64,000 nucleotides of DNA, taken from the NCBI RefSeq assembly GCF_023721415.1, contig NZ_JAMQVC010000002.1:496001-560000 (forward strand), given 5' to 3'. This stretch comes from Galbibacter mesophilus. Its GTDB lineage: Bacteria > Bacteroidota > Bacteroidia > Flavobacteriales > Flavobacteriaceae. The notes under the pieces are model-generated. The model did not search any database, was not told the origin of the DNA, and saw only the letters and a list, made by a program, of their open reading frames with translations. The position numbers and the translations under genes were made by a program. Position 1 is the stretch's first letter, and each line of letters begins with the position of its first letter. Shown piece by piece: positions 40,983-50,639 of this stretch.

Positions 40983-42371
40983 ATGACACTTATAAAATCA
41001 ATTTCTGGAATCCGCGGTACCATTGGCGGAAATACCGGCGATAATCTTACACCTTTGGACGCTGTTAAATTTGCTGCCGCTTATGGCACTTGGTTAAAAA
41101 AACAGGTAAAAAAGGACAAATTAACCGTTGTTATTGGTAGGGACGCGCGTATTTCTGGAGAAATGATACAAAACTTAGTTTCTTCGACCTTGGTTGGTTT
41201 GGGAATCGATGTAATCGATCTCGGACTTTCTACCACACCTACGGTAGAAATTGCCGTGCCGTTGGAAAAGGCTGATGGCGGGATTATTCTTACAGCCAGT
41301 CATAATCCAAAGCAGTGGAACGCCCTTAAATTACTGAACAACAAAGGTGAATTTTTAAATGGGGAAGATGGGAAACAAATTCTTGAAATAGCTGAAAGCG
41401 ATGATTTTTCTTTTGCTGAAGTTGATGATTTGGGGGAAGTTACCGTAAACGATTCCTACATGGATATTCATATTGATGAAGTATTGAATCTTCCTTTGGT
41501 AGATGTCGATAAAGTGAAGGCTGCCAAATTTAAAGTGGTGGTAGATGGTGTAAATTCTTCTGGAGGGATTATCATTCCGAAGTTATTACAAGAAATGGGA
41601 GTAGAAGTGGTAGAACTTTACTGCGACCCAACGGGGCATTTCCCTCACAACCCAGAGCCTTTAAAAGAACATTTAACGGACATCTGCGATTTGGTGGTAA
41701 AGGAAAAAGCCGATTTAGGAATAGTGGTTGACCCCGATGTAGATAGACTTGCGTTTATAAGCAACGATGGTGAGATGTTTGGAGAAGAGTATACATTGGT
41801 TGCCTGTGCCGATTATGTGTTAGGCAAAACCAAAGGAAACACGGTTTCCAACATGTCTTCTTCGCGTGCGTTGCGTGATGTTACTGAAAAGCATGGCGGA
41901 ACTTATGAAGCTTCTGCAGTAGGAGAGGTGAATGTGGTAACTTTAATGAAAAATAACAATGCCATTATTGGTGGGGAAGGAAATGGCGGAATAATTTATC
42001 CTGAGAGTCACTACGGAAGGGATTCTTTGGTAGGTGTGGCGCTATTTTTAACACATTTAGCAGAAAAAGGGGTTTCCGTAAAGGAATTGAGGGATAGTTA
42101 CCCATCTTACTTTATGAGCAAAAAGAAGATTGCCCTGACCCCGGAATTGGATGTGGATGCGATTTTGGAAACGATGGAAGAACGTTACAAAAAGGAAAAT
42201 ATCACAACGATTGACGGCGTTAAAATCGACTTCCCAGAAAATTGGGTGCATTTACGTAAATCCAATACCGAACCGATTATCAGAATTTATACTGAAGCAA
42301 AATCCCAACAAGAGGCAGACAACCTAGCGGATAAATTCATAGCGGAAATATCTGAAGTGGCAGGACTTTAA
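40983..42371 (+). CDS. glmM: Phosphoglucosamine mutase
   Basis: The 462-residue alpha-D-phosphohexomutase interconverts glucosamine-6-phosphate and glucosamine-1-phosphate on the way to UDP-GlcNAc. The phosphoserine loop TASHNPKQWNALK (near residue 100), the magnesium loop DPDVDRL (near 252), the sugar-binding loop GEGNGGI (near 335) and the phosphate-binding RKSNTEPIIRIY loop (near 425) are all present. GlmM is chosen over phosphomannomutase because the protein follows the Bacteroidota GlmM pattern, but dual specificity is possible. It is a single gene closed by a strong terminator. Confidence 0.9.
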   Translation: MTLIKSISGIRGTIGGNTGDNLTPLDAVKFAAAYGTWLKKQVKKDKLTVVIGRDARISGEMIQNLVSSTLVGLGIDVIDLGLSTTPTVEIAVPLEKADGGIILTASHNPKQWNALKLLNNKGEFLNGEDGKQILEIAESDDFSFAEVDDLGEVTVNDSYMDIHIDEVLNLPLVDVDKVKAAKFKVVVDGVNSSGGIIIPKLLQEMGVEVVELYCDPTGHFPHNPEPLKEHLTDICDLVVKEKADLGIVVDPDVDRLAFISNDGEMFGEEYTLVACADYVLGKTKGNTVSNMSSSRALRDVTEKHGGTYEASAVGEVNVVTLMKNNNAIIGGEGNGGIIYPESHYGRDSLVGVALFLTHLAEKGVSVKELRDSYPSYFMSKKKIALTPELDVDAILETMEERYKKENITTIDGVKIDFPENWVHLRKSNTEPIIRIYTEAKSQQEADNLADKFIAEISEVAGL

Positions 42372-42388
42372 ATCTAAATTGGAAATAT

Positions 42389-42428
42389 AAAAAAGGGCAA
42401 CGATTTTATAGAATTGTTGCCCTTTTTT
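42389..42428 (+). terminator. Terminator of glmM
   Basis: The stem AAAAAAGGGCAAC / GTTGCCCTTTTTT (42389-42401, 42416-42428) is 13 bp long with a 14-nt loop. The symmetric A and T runs let it serve the convergent DUF2254 gene as well. Confidence 0.92.
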
Positions 42429-42475
42429 ATGTTAATGTTTATCATTTTTTGTAAAATGCTAATTATTAATTGTTC

Positions 42476-43762
42476 TCACTTTTCATTTCCAAACCCACTC
42501 AAATAATTTTCAAAAGTCTGTAAATCCCGTTCATTGCTTAAATTGTTTCTGGCATCATGGGTAAGTGTTTCGACTTCTTTAAGAATAGCATTTTTATAAG
42601 ATTCGTTCACACACGGCTGATACTGCAGGTATTTCAGCATAATAAGCAGTTTCTGTAGAATAATTATATCGTGCTTGCAGTAAAGCCGAATGGACGCCAT
42701 AACATTATAGAGCAATTCAGAAAAACTAATGGAAACTTGATAAATGTGTGGTTTGTCATTTCTAAAATACATACTACGGTCTTCTTTTTTCATCCGTAGC
42801 GCCAGTAGTTCTGTTAAATAATCAATAGCGTTTAAAGCCGTCCCAGGGTCGTTAATTCCCGGCGACATGGCTTTTACTGTAATTTCAGTAATTTGTTTAA
42901 AGGCGAGGATATAGTTGTTTTCTATAAGTTCTCCTTTGGAAAAAAGAAAACTGTCTAAAATCTTTTCAACCATTTCTTCATCCAATTCTTTTTCCGAAGA
43001 AAATAAGGGCACACCTTCTAAAATGAAGTTTCCTCGAGCAACCAGTATCTTAAACTTAGTATTATGTTCTTCAGCAATATCTAAAAGTGTATCCGTCGCA
43101 ATATTTTGAAAATAGCCAGACCTATGGGAGTTGTAATCGTTCCATTCGGACGTGTCAGGAAAATCTTCTTCGTATTCTTTTTGATTGTTTAATAATTCGG
43201 TTAGCCTTTTCTTGGAGGTTGAATAGATATTTTCCAGGATGTGATTTATTTGGATGGATTGTGATATGGAATGAATAAAGGAAATGAAGGCAGCCAAGCA
43301 AAGTGTCGTTAAAATGATGCTTATTAAAACTGCAAAACCGGGAATTTTATCCTCATCCGCGGTGGGTTCTATGGAAACCAAAATAAAGATACAGTAGAGT
43401 AGGGTGGCCAAATAAAAACCAAGTACCAATTGATGTCTCCTGTTGGAAATTAGGCCCGGTAAAATTCTTGGGGAAAAGTTGTTAGAAGCTTGGTTAAGTA
43501 AAACCATAACCATCGAAAAGCTAAATACCATTAAAGAAATTAACCCTCCGATAAACACGCTCAGTAAAGAACGTGCTGTTTCTACATTATCCACCACTAG
43601 CATAGGGATGTTTTCCCTGAGGTACTTAGAAATCCCTAGAGATTCCATATAAATCATTAAAAATGCAAACACACAGCCAATTATGGTAATGATGGTAGGG
43701 TAGAAGGCAATTTGATTTTTAATTGTACTAAAGAATACCTTTAATTTTCCGAGTAGCTTCAT
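42476..43762 (-). CDS. DUF2254 membrane protein
   Basis: The 428-residue protein has four predicted membrane segments in its N-terminal half (about 18-40, 62-90, 110-130, 138-165) and a C-terminal cytoplasmic part. The motif AMSPGINDPGTALNAIDYL (near residue 298) is the best-conserved element of DUF2254. The function of the family is unknown; a channel or sensor role has been guessed for similar layouts. It is divergent from the Hsp20 gene. Confidence 0.9.
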   Translation of the reverse strand: MKLLGKLKVFFSTIKNQIAFYPTIITIIGCVFAFLMIYMESLGISKYLRENIPMLVVDNVETARSLLSVFIGGLISLMVFSFSMVMVLLNQASNNFSPRILPGLISNRRHQLVLGFYLATLLYCIFILVSIEPTADEDKIPGFAVLISIILTTLCLAAFISFIHSISQSIQINHILENIYSTSKKRLTELLNNQKEYEEDFPDTSEWNDYNSHRSGYFQNIATDTLLDIAEEHNTKFKILVARGNFILEGVPLFSSEKELDEEMVEKILDSFLFSKGELIENNYILAFKQITEITVKAMSPGINDPGTALNAIDYLTELLALRMKKEDRSMYFRNDKPHIYQVSISFSELLYNVMASIRLYCKHDIIILQKLLIMLKYLQYQPCVNESYKNAILKEVETLTHDARNNLSNERDLQTFENYLSGFGNEK

Positions 43763-43981
43763 ATATGGATATTTTTCCTAATGTCAATTTAATCGTTTTA
43801 CTACGGTTTTGACATATCGGACATATTAATTTATACTAAATTTAGTTATTTTAAGACTTTTTGTCAGTAATTAATCACTTATTAATGACAGAAAGGCATG
43901 ATTACTGGATTGGAATCAAATTTGTTTGTTATGAGTTGAAGAAAAATTAAAATTAAAGTATAACCAATAAAATAAAATGTT

Positions 43982-44416
43982 ATGAGCTTAGTAAGAACAA
44001 ACAGAAATTTACTGCCCAGTTTTTTTGATGAAGTTTTTAAACCAGACTGGTTTGGAGGCATGGAGAATTATGCTTCATCTGTACCAGCAGTGAACATTAA
44101 AGAAGAAGATGATAAATTTTCTTTAGAGTTAGCCGCGCCGGGCATGAAGAAAGACGATTTTAACGTAGAGGTGGATAAAAATGTTTTAACCATTTCTGCG
44201 GAAGTAAAGAGTGAATCTGAGGAAAGTAATAAGGAAAATGGAGTATACAGCAGAAAGGAATTTAATTACAGTTCTTTCAAGCGTGTATTTACGCTTCCTG
44301 AAACGATAGATAGTGACAAAATCAACGCTTCTTATGAAGATGGAGTACTTCTATTGACGCTTCCTAAAAAAGAAGAAGCATTGCCAAAACCAAAAAGACT
44401 TATTGAAATAGCTTAA
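43982..44416 (+). CDS. Hsp20/alpha-crystallin small heat-shock protein
   Basis: The 144-residue protein is a small heat-shock chaperone. The alpha-crystallin domain (about 35-130) has the LELAAPGMKKDDFNVEVDKN strand pattern and the A-x-x-x-n-GVL motif (ASYEDGVLLLTLPK, near residue 115). A short C-terminal tail (PKPKRLIEIA) carries an IxI-type oligomer contact (IEI). It would hold unfolding proteins in an ATP-independent way. A terminator follows; no CIRCE element is visible upstream. Confidence 0.93.
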   Translation: MSLVRTNRNLLPSFFDEVFKPDWFGGMENYASSVPAVNIKEEDDKFSLELAAPGMKKDDFNVEVDKNVLTISAEVKSESEESNKENGVYSRKEFNYSSFKRVFTLPETIDSDKINASYEDGVLLLTLPKKEEALPKPKRLIEIA

Positions 44417-44455
44417 TTCAGGTTTAGTCTTTTAAAATTAGTTGAGTTAGTTGTG

Positions 44456-44484
44456 AACACCTCAGTTTTCTGGGGTGTTTTTTT
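44456..44484 (+). terminator. Terminator of the Hsp20 gene
   Basis: The stem AACACCTCAG / CTGGGGTGTT (44456-44465, 44470-44479; one G-T pair) has a TTTT loop and a T run to 44484. The T run also overlaps the stop codon of the convergent gene at 44483. Confidence 0.85.
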
Positions 44485-45139
44485 ATGGGAGCTTTTCGAT
44501 TTTATAGTTTGAAATATTGAGATGAATGCTTCCTGTTTTAACATCTTGCGCTTTCATTTTTTTTCTTTCTACGTCAATGTCTTTGCCTAAATATTGAATG
44601 GGTAATTTTATTTTTTCAATTTCAAAATTAATGATAACCTCTTCGGGTAAAATGTCTTCATGCATTTTATAATCCATCACAATACTAAAAGTACCATCCT
44701 TTTTAGTGCTGATTTCAGTTTTTTCTATTCGTTTGGCTTCCGTGTTCAGCCATAAAGTTGCTATGGCAAAATCTGCTTTTGAATCGGTTGGAATAATGTT
44801 TAGTTTCTTTAACAAAGTACCCTGAAGTTTCTCTGTGCCCCTATCTACAGTAATAAATGGATATTGAAACAATTCCCGCATGGAAAGATCCAGTCCGCGT
44901 TTGGGAATCATTATAAAGTCATCCGACTCAAACTCCATCGGTTTGTTTTTTCTGTAGGTCATTTGAGCATGTTTGGGCTGCATGTTTATAAAATCAATAT
45001 CAATGCTCAATTTTACGTCTGCTTGGAAACTATCAATACTATCGAGTCGTTCTTTTATGATTAAAAGTTCTGGGTCAATCTCTTGTGAAGACAAAAAATT
45101 GATTAGTAAAAAGATGCAAAAAGAACAAATCTGCTTCAT
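44483..45139 (-). CDS. LolA-like exported protein of an ABC operon
   Basis: The 218-residue protein has a signal peptide (ICSFCIFLLINFLSSQ) and a beta-rich body (IIKERLDSIDSFQADVKLSI, IDFINMQPKHAQMTYRKNKP) that resembles the LolA/LolB fold of outer-membrane lipoprotein carriers. There is no lipobox. It is the last gene of a four-gene operon with an ABC-2 transporter and overlaps the permease gene by 4 nt. A role as periplasmic partner of the transporter is inferred. The exact family is not certain. Confidence 0.68.
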   Translation of the reverse strand: MKQICSFCIFLLINFLSSQEIDPELLIIKERLDSIDSFQADVKLSIDIDFINMQPKHAQMTYRKNKPMEFESDDFIMIPKRGLDLSMRELFQYPFITVDRGTEKLQGTLLKKLNIIPTDSKADFAIATLWLNTEAKRIEKTEISTKKDGTFSIVMDYKMHEDILPEEVIINFEIEKIKLPIQYLGKDIDVERKKMKAQDVKTGSIHLNISNYKIEKLP

Positions 45140-45966
45140 ATAATATCTCTTTTATTAAATATGATAACGCCAAGAATTAGAAAAAATATTGTATAACCCA
45201 AAAGAACCAGATTGTTGTGGGCAATAATGTCCCAAGGGATTTCTTCGTAAAAAAAGTATTGCCAAGTGTTATTTAGTTTCGGGAAAAACCATTGGTTGAA
45301 AAAATAGCTGTCGCTTTCAAACTTCAACAATATATTATTAATCACCAAAAACAACGCAGAGATAATCCATGTTTTGGTAGCTTCCTTTAAAAGCACGGCA
45401 ATGGTTAAACTTACTACTGAAAAGAAAATCATACTGTTGGCTCCCGATAAAAATGCCAGTATAAGTCGGTATATGGCTTCACTATGTTCAAAAAAAGTAA
45501 GATTTCCCAAGTAAACGATAAGGTCTCCTTTTCCGAAGAAAATATAAGAGAATAAAAATGAAGAAAGTGCCGTTAAAAAAACTACCAAAAGCGTGAATAA
45601 GGTGGCAATTAAAAATTTGTTAAGTATAAATTTCCATTTAACAACAGGCTGCAGCAAAATAGATTGCACGGTGTTGTCTTTATATTCCGTAGTTAACATT
45701 CCCGAGATTACAATCATTAAAATAAGTGGTAAATGAAACCAAAGGGTGTTTAAAATTAGGTAAATCATTAGGTTGCCATTTAAAAGGTTTCCTTCAAAAT
45801 AGAAAGAGTCTTTTATGTTGCTCAAAAGGATATCGATAATCGAATTCCCCTGAAAATAGGCCCCGATTAGAATCAAAAACTGAATAACAAAGATGGCGGC
45901 AAGCGCGTAATAGGTTTTACCTTGTTTGTAAAGTTTAAATATTTCTACGGAAAGCAATTTATTCAT
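45136..45966 (-). CDS. ABC-2 type transporter permease
   Basis: The 276-residue protein has six predicted membrane segments (about 18-38, 68-90, 110-140, 160-190, 195-215, 248-270), typical of ABC-2 permeases. It overlaps the ATPase gene upstream and the LolA-like gene downstream by 4 nt each. The middle segment MTTEYKDNTVQSILLQPVVK (near residue 88) corresponds to the conserved coupling region of ABC-2 permeases that contact the ATPase. The substrate is unknown. Confidence 0.88.
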   Translation of the reverse strand: MNKLLSVEIFKLYKQGKTYYALAAIFVIQFLILIGAYFQGNSIIDILLSNIKDSFYFEGNLLNGNLMIYLILNTLWFHLPLILMIVISGMLTTEYKDNTVQSILLQPVVKWKFILNKFLIATLFTLLVVFLTALSSFLFSYIFFGKGDLIVYLGNLTFFEHSEAIYRLILAFLSGANSMIFFSVVSLTIAVLLKEATKTWIISALFLVINNILLKFESDSYFFNQWFFPKLNNTWQYFFYEEIPWDIIAHNNLVLLGYTIFFLILGVIIFNKRDII

Positions 45967-46814
45967 AATTCGCGTTGAAGTAACGTATCAAAATTTATTT
46001 CTGGAATGCAGGCGGTAACCACAATTTCTTCTTGGGCAAGCTTTTGAAGCAAATCTGCTAATTGCTGGGGCGGAATAAATATCACGGCACTGTTTTTCCT
46101 TACTGAAGAACGATATTCGCCAAGGGTTTTTGCATGTTCAATTCCGCTTGCGTAGAGCGTGAAAGCCTGCGTGTGTTTTGTAATAATCTCTTGTGTCTGT
46201 CCGTAGTTTATTATCTTTCCCTCGTTGATTATGTAAAGATTATCGCAAATTTTATTGAGTTCTTCAATAATATGTGAAGAAATAATAATCCCGATGTTTT
46301 CCTTTTTAATCAATCCTAAAATAAGCTCTCTTAACGACTTTATGCCCATTGGGTCGAGTCCGGAAAAGGGTTCGTCCAAAATAAGATATTCTGGATGGTT
46401 TAGCAGCGCTACGGCAATTCCCAAACGCTGTTTCATTCCCATGGAGTAGTTTTTCACTGCATCAGTTCTATCATTGGAGAGCCCCACTTTGTCGAGTTGC
46501 TCATTGAGTTCTGCATCGCTGAGATGCAACCCCTGTATTTCTGAAAAAACTTTAAGATTATCTTTTGCGTTTAAATACTCGTAAAGGGAAGGTTTTTCTA
46601 TGATGCCACCCAAAGGCTTTACATGCGAAGAATTTATGGTGACTTTTCCCGAGTTAGGCTTCACTAAGCCAAGTAAAATTTTAAAAAGGGTGGTTTTTCC
46701 AGCACCATTTTTTCCTAGAAGTCCTACTATTTGTCCTCTTTCACACGAAATATGTGTTTGGGATAACACTCTTCGGTTACGGTAGTTCTTACAAACACCT
46801 TCAGCAATTATCAT
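45963..46814 (-). CDS. ABC transporter ATP-binding protein
   Basis: The 283-residue ATPase has Walker A (GKNGAGKTT, near residue 34), the signature YSMGMKQRLGIA (near 124), Walker B (YLILDEPFSGLDP, near 141) and a C-terminal extension of about 60 residues. It belongs to the ATPases of ABC-2 exporters (multidrug or bacitracin type). It is translationally coupled to the permease. Confidence 0.92.
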   Translation of the reverse strand: MIIAEGVCKNYRNRRVLSQTHISCERGQIVGLLGKNGAGKTTLFKILLGLVKPNSGKVTINSSHVKPLGGIIEKPSLYEYLNAKDNLKVFSEIQGLHLSDAELNEQLDKVGLSNDRTDAVKNYSMGMKQRLGIAVALLNHPEYLILDEPFSGLDPMGIKSLRELILGLIKKENIGIIISSHIIEELNKICDNLYIINEGKIINYGQTQEIITKHTQAFTLYASGIEHAKTLGEYRSSVRKNSAVIFIPPQQLADLLQKLAQEEIVVTACIPEINFDTLLQREL

Positions 46815-47353
46815 ACAGTAGATTCTAATTGAAGATTTTTAAAATCGTGCTTAGCTTCATAGTTTTTTTCCAAGAAAGTACGAGACCAGAAACTTTTTTT
46901 GAATAAAAAAAGAGGTTCTCTAAGCATAAAATATGGAATGTAGTGGTACCATTTCACTCCTTTTGAAATGTAATGGTCTGTAAGTTCTTTTTTTATGCCC
47001 AGTTCTTCCGCCGCTACTTCTGCAGCAATCCGTTGACATTTAGAACCAATATAGGTGTCTGCGATACGTTCTTTAAAACCATACTCAAAAAACTGATCTT
47101 TAGCCCGTTTATAATTTTGGTATCGTGACCACCCATCCATTAAAACTAAGTAAATATGTATAAACGAAAATAGAAAACACCAACTCCAGAATAAGATAAC
47201 AATCAAAGATGCTTCTTGCAGTGCTGCCTCTAAAAATTTCCAGTAAACCCAAGATTCAAGAACGAATAATACCAACGACAAATACAACAATCTACCTACT
47301 CTTAAGTAAGAAACAAATGGATGTGGTTGTATGGGAAGATTGCTTATTTCCAT
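46811..47353 (-). CDS. Membrane protein of unknown function heading an ABC operon
   Basis: The 180-residue protein has two or more membrane segments (about 22-42 and 52-72) and a C-terminal hydrophilic part with a Trp/Tyr-rich stretch (YHYIPYFMLREPLFLFKKSF, which may also lie on the membrane). I do not recognise the family. It is the first gene of the four-gene ABC operon, with a 4-nt overlap to the ATPase gene, so it probably belongs functionally to the transporter. Confidence 0.75.
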   Translation of the reverse strand: MEISNLPIQPHPFVSYLRVGRLLYLSLVLFVLESWVYWKFLEAALQEASLIVILFWSWCFLFSFIHIYLVLMDGWSRYQNYKRAKDQFFEYGFKERIADTYIGSKCQRIAAEVAAEELGIKKELTDHYISKGVKWYHYIPYFMLREPLFLFKKSFWSRTFLEKNYEAKHDFKNLQLESTV

Positions 47354-47551
47354 GCTTATGCACTAAATACTATTACGGTTTGTTAAATCAAATATACGAT
47401 TAATCAAGTAATTGATTGACTAAAAGTTATAACGACAGTTAAGAATGGAGAATTAAATAGAATTTATGTTAAGAATATAATTTTTAAGTTTAATACGTTA
47501 CAATAATAGAATATTTATCTATATATTGCCCTTAAACATTTTAATCATTTT

Positions 47552-49060
47552 ATGCGCATAAAACATACGTTTTTACTAAACTTCTTATTTATTGTTTTCA
47601 CCGCTCCATTCATTTATTCTCAATACGACACTATTCCCAAAATCGACTCTTTATCAGCACAAGAAAATTCCTTGGGTAAATTATCAGATGATAACATTGA
47701 GCAATATTTAAGCAAATACGTACAATTTGCTTCTGTGAGCGGACATGAGAAAGAAGCTGGTGAATGGTTAAAAAATGTTTGCAAGGAAAACGGTCTTCAT
47801 ATTACCCAAATGGGAGAGAAAGATGGCGAGTATAATTTTACTGCTTCCATTTACCCGTTGTTATCTAATTTGCCAAACATTGTTTTTTTAAATCATATTG
47901 ATGTAGTTCCGGCTGGAGACTTAAGTAAATGGGAGTATCCGCCATATTCTGGAAAAATAACAGATACTGAAATTTGGGGCCGCGGATCTTGGGATAATAA
48001 AGGGAACGCTATTATGCAATTGTTTAGTATAGTAGAGATTTTAAACCGATATAAAGGCACCCAGCTTCCGTTTAATGTCTCTTTTTTGGCTGTTTCCTGC
48101 GAAGAGACTCAATGTAGGGGAGGTGCGGAATACGTTATAGCCAATTATCTTGATGAACTAAATCCAGCTGTAGTCTTGGGAGAAGGACCGCCAGCAATAA
48201 CCGGAGCATTGCAAACGGATGTCGATAAACCAATTTTCCCTATTTCGGTAGCTCATAAAAGGGCTTTGTGGTTAAAACTGTCGCTAACCATAAACACATC
48301 TGCACACGGTTCTGTAACTCCTTTACGTTACGCGAATAAGGAGATGGTTCAAGCCTTGGATAATTTGCTTAGTAAAAAGCAGAAAGTGGTTTATAGCGAT
48401 TTAAATATTAAAATGTTGAAAGATATGGGGAAGCTAGAAAAAGGACTTACTGGCTTCGCAATGCGGCACCCAAAGTTGTTCAGAATGTTTATTACTCCGC
48501 AGTTAAGGAAACAACCTGAACTCTTCTCTATTTTTTCAAATACGATTACACTCACAAGTTTGGAAAGTAATAATGATGTGGTGAATGTAATTCCCAGCGA
48601 AGCTACCGCTTTATTGGATTGCCGTTTGTTACCTGGTGCTTCTAAAGAAGAGTTTATTGAAGACATTAAAAAACGACTTAAAAATGAAGATATTGAAATC
48701 TCTGTAATTTACTCCATGCCTAAGATGCAATCTTCAGATGATAACAGTATTTATTTTAAAAACTTAAAGAAGGCAATTGAGAAAACCTATCCTGATATCG
48801 ACGTGGTAACCATATCATTACCCAATACAAGTGATGCAGGCGTTTTTAGGGCCAAAGGAATTTTGACGTACACAACGGTTCCTATTGTATTGGACATGAG
48901 TTATTTAGATAATATTCATAGTGAAAATGAACGGATACCTAGAGGGATTATGGTTAAGGGTAAAGAAACCTATACAAATTTTATAGAGGAATGCATTAAC
49001 GGTGATGACGATTCTGGAAAGAAAAAGAAGTTCTTAATTTTTAATACCAAAAAGGATTAA
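47552..49060 (+). CDS. Exported M20-family metallopeptidase
   Basis: The 502-residue protein has a signal peptide (TFLLNFLFIVFTAPFIYS) and an M20 peptidase core: LNHIDVVPAG (near residue 113, first zinc ligand), WGRGSWDNKGNAI (near 143, bridging Asp), CEETQCRGGAEYV (near 178, catalytic Glu), and a dimerisation lid (about 230-360). It resembles exported M20 carboxypeptidases or PM20D1-like enzymes. It is a single gene; substrate specificity is not clear. Confidence 0.88.
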   Translation: MRIKHTFLLNFLFIVFTAPFIYSQYDTIPKIDSLSAQENSLGKLSDDNIEQYLSKYVQFASVSGHEKEAGEWLKNVCKENGLHITQMGEKDGEYNFTASIYPLLSNLPNIVFLNHIDVVPAGDLSKWEYPPYSGKITDTEIWGRGSWDNKGNAIMQLFSIVEILNRYKGTQLPFNVSFLAVSCEETQCRGGAEYVIANYLDELNPAVVLGEGPPAITGALQTDVDKPIFPISVAHKRALWLKLSLTINTSAHGSVTPLRYANKEMVQALDNLLSKKQKVVYSDLNIKMLKDMGKLEKGLTGFAMRHPKLFRMFITPQLRKQPELFSIFSNTITLTSLESNNDVVNVIPSEATALLDCRLLPGASKEEFIEDIKKRLKNEDIEISVIYSMPKMQSSDDNSIYFKNLKKAIEKTYPDIDVVTISLPNTSDAGVFRAKGILTYTTVPIVLDMSYLDNIHSENERIPRGIMVKGKETYTNFIEECINGDDDSGKKKKFLIFNTKKD

Positions 49061-49123
49061 AAGCTCCGAAAAATAACCTTTTAAGTTTAAAATGTTTTAC
49101 GCAAGAATGTATTGAGAATAGAA

Positions 49124-49168
49124 TTTGCCACAAACACATTCTAAATATTTAAATGTATTTGTGGCAAA
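49124..49168. repeat. 17-bp-arm hairpin between convergent genes
   Basis: The arms at 49124-49140 (TTTGCCACAAACACATT) and 49152-49168 (AATGTATTTGTGGCAAA) pair at 16 of 17 positions around an 11-nt loop. No T run follows on either side, so it may be a transcript-end stabiliser or terminator without a U tract. It lies between the M20 peptidase and the MoxR gene. Confidence 0.75.
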
Positions 49169-49175
49169 AGATCTC

Positions 49176-50639
49176 TTACAGACCACTAATATAACTTCCG
49201 TACGGATCTTTAAATTGATAACCTTCCGTAAAGCGATGTTTACTTAGTTTTTTAAATTCAACCAATCCCCAAAGAAGGAATTCCATTAAAAAATAAACAT
49301 CTTCTTTCTTAACATCTGGATGATGTTTGGAAATTAGCATCTGCAATGGAGTGATATCTCCAAGCTGTTTTTTGTAATTTTTATCTGACACATCATCTAA
49401 GAGTTCAAAACCACTTCCTTCAAAAAACCAATTTACTACATCATCATAAGCGCTTGGTGTATTGGGACGCTCTAGCTTATCGATTTTAGGAAAATAGTTG
49501 GGGAACAATGTTTTGATTGCTGAACCCAGTAGCTGCTGAGCTACAAAAGAAGCTCCTTCTTGCTCTCCCTCATAAACCAATTCAACTTTCCCTGTGACAG
49601 AAGGGATAACTCCCATAAAATCACTTAGCCTAACACTGGTTTCCGTTTCATTGTTTCTCAGCATTCTACGTTCTGCGGTACTCATTAAGTTTTCAAATGC
49701 TGTAATGCTTAAACGTGCGCTAATTCCACTCTTATGATCTATATATTCACTATTTCTAGCTTCAAATCCTATTTGTTCTAAAATATCATATGCTAGGGCT
49801 GGCACATAAATAGCAGATTTTTGACTTTCTTGTATTTTTGCCTCTTGAAGCGTAATTTTTTTAGCGATTTCCACCGTTTCAGGGTAGTGGGTTAAAATTT
49901 GAGAGCCAATTCTGTCTTTAAGCGGTGTTACGATACTTCCACGGTTGGTATAATCTTCAGGGTTTGCGGTAAAAACGAACTGCATATCCAAAGGAAGACG
50001 TACCTTGAACCCTCGAATTTGAATATCTCCTTCCTGTAAAATATTGAAAAGCGCTACTTGAATACGTGCCTGTAAATCTGGAAGCTCGTTTATAACAAAA
50101 ATACTTCGGTTGGCACGTGGAATCATTCCATAATGAATTACACGATCATCGGCATAAGAAAGTTTGAGATTGGCCGCTTTAATAGGATCCACATCTCCAA
50201 TTAAATCGGCTACCGTTACATCTGGAGTGGCTAATTTTTCAAAGAAACGTTCTTCCCGATGTATCCAAATGATGGGAGTATCATCAGCTTTTTCCTTAAT
50301 TAATTCTATAGCATAGCGGGATAGTGGCTGTAACGGATCATCGTTAATTTCCGATCCTTCAACAACAGGAATCCATTCATCCAGCAAAGAAACCATTAGG
50401 CGGGCCAGACGGGTTTTTGCTTGTCCCCGAAGTCCGAGTAAGTTTATATTGTGTTTTGATAAAATGGCGCGTTCCAGTTCCGGTATAACCGTATTTTCAT
50501 ATCCATGAATACCTTCAAACGTTGTTTCCCCTTTCTTTATTTTCGAGATAAGATTGTCCCTGAGTTCATCTTTGATCGGTTTGGACTGATAACCGGATGC
50601 TTTTAATTCGCCAAGCGTTTTAATTTTTTCAATTTGCAT
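49176..50639 (-). CDS. MoxR-type AAA+ ATPase (magnesium-chelatase-like)
   Basis: The likely start is the ATG at 50637-50639 (MQIEKIKTLGELKASGYQSK); the frame is open to 50678 but the first 13 residues (lysine-rich) look like translated leader. The 487-residue protein has Walker A (GLRGQAKTRLA, near residue 68), Walker B-type segment (SIFVINELPDL, near 179), and sensor region (MQFVFTANPEDY, near 217), as in the MoxR/ChlI group. With the VWA protein encoded just upstream on the same strand it should form a chaperone-type pair that remodels or inserts cofactors into a partner complex. The partner is unknown. Confidence 0.88.
   Translation of the reverse strand: MQIEKIKTLGELKASGYQSKPIKDELRDNLISKIKKGETTFEGIHGYENTVIPELERAILSKHNINLLGLRGQAKTRLARLMVSLLDEWIPVVEGSEINDDPLQPLSRYAIELIKEKADDTPIIWIHREERFFEKLATPDVTVADLIGDVDPIKAANLKLSYADDRVIHYGMIPRANRSIFVINELPDLQARIQVALFNILQEGDIQIRGFKVRLPLDMQFVFTANPEDYTNRGSIVTPLKDRIGSQILTHYPETVEIAKKITLQEAKIQESQKSAIYVPALAYDILEQIGFEARNSEYIDHKSGISARLSITAFENLMSTAERRMLRNNETETSVRLSDFMGVIPSVTGKVELVYEGEQEGASFVAQQLLGSAIKTLFPNYFPKIDKLERPNTPSAYDDVVNWFFEGSGFELLDDVSDKNYKKQLGDITPLQMLISKHHPDVKKEDVYFLMEFLLWGLVEFKKLSKHRFTEGYQFKDPYGSYISGL

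Noticed and set aside
43763-43981. CIRCE or other heat-shock operator before Hsp20
   Set aside because: No TTAGCACTC-N9-GAGTGCTAA-like repeat is visible; only short direct repeats (GACATAT twice at 43811-43826) that may be chance.
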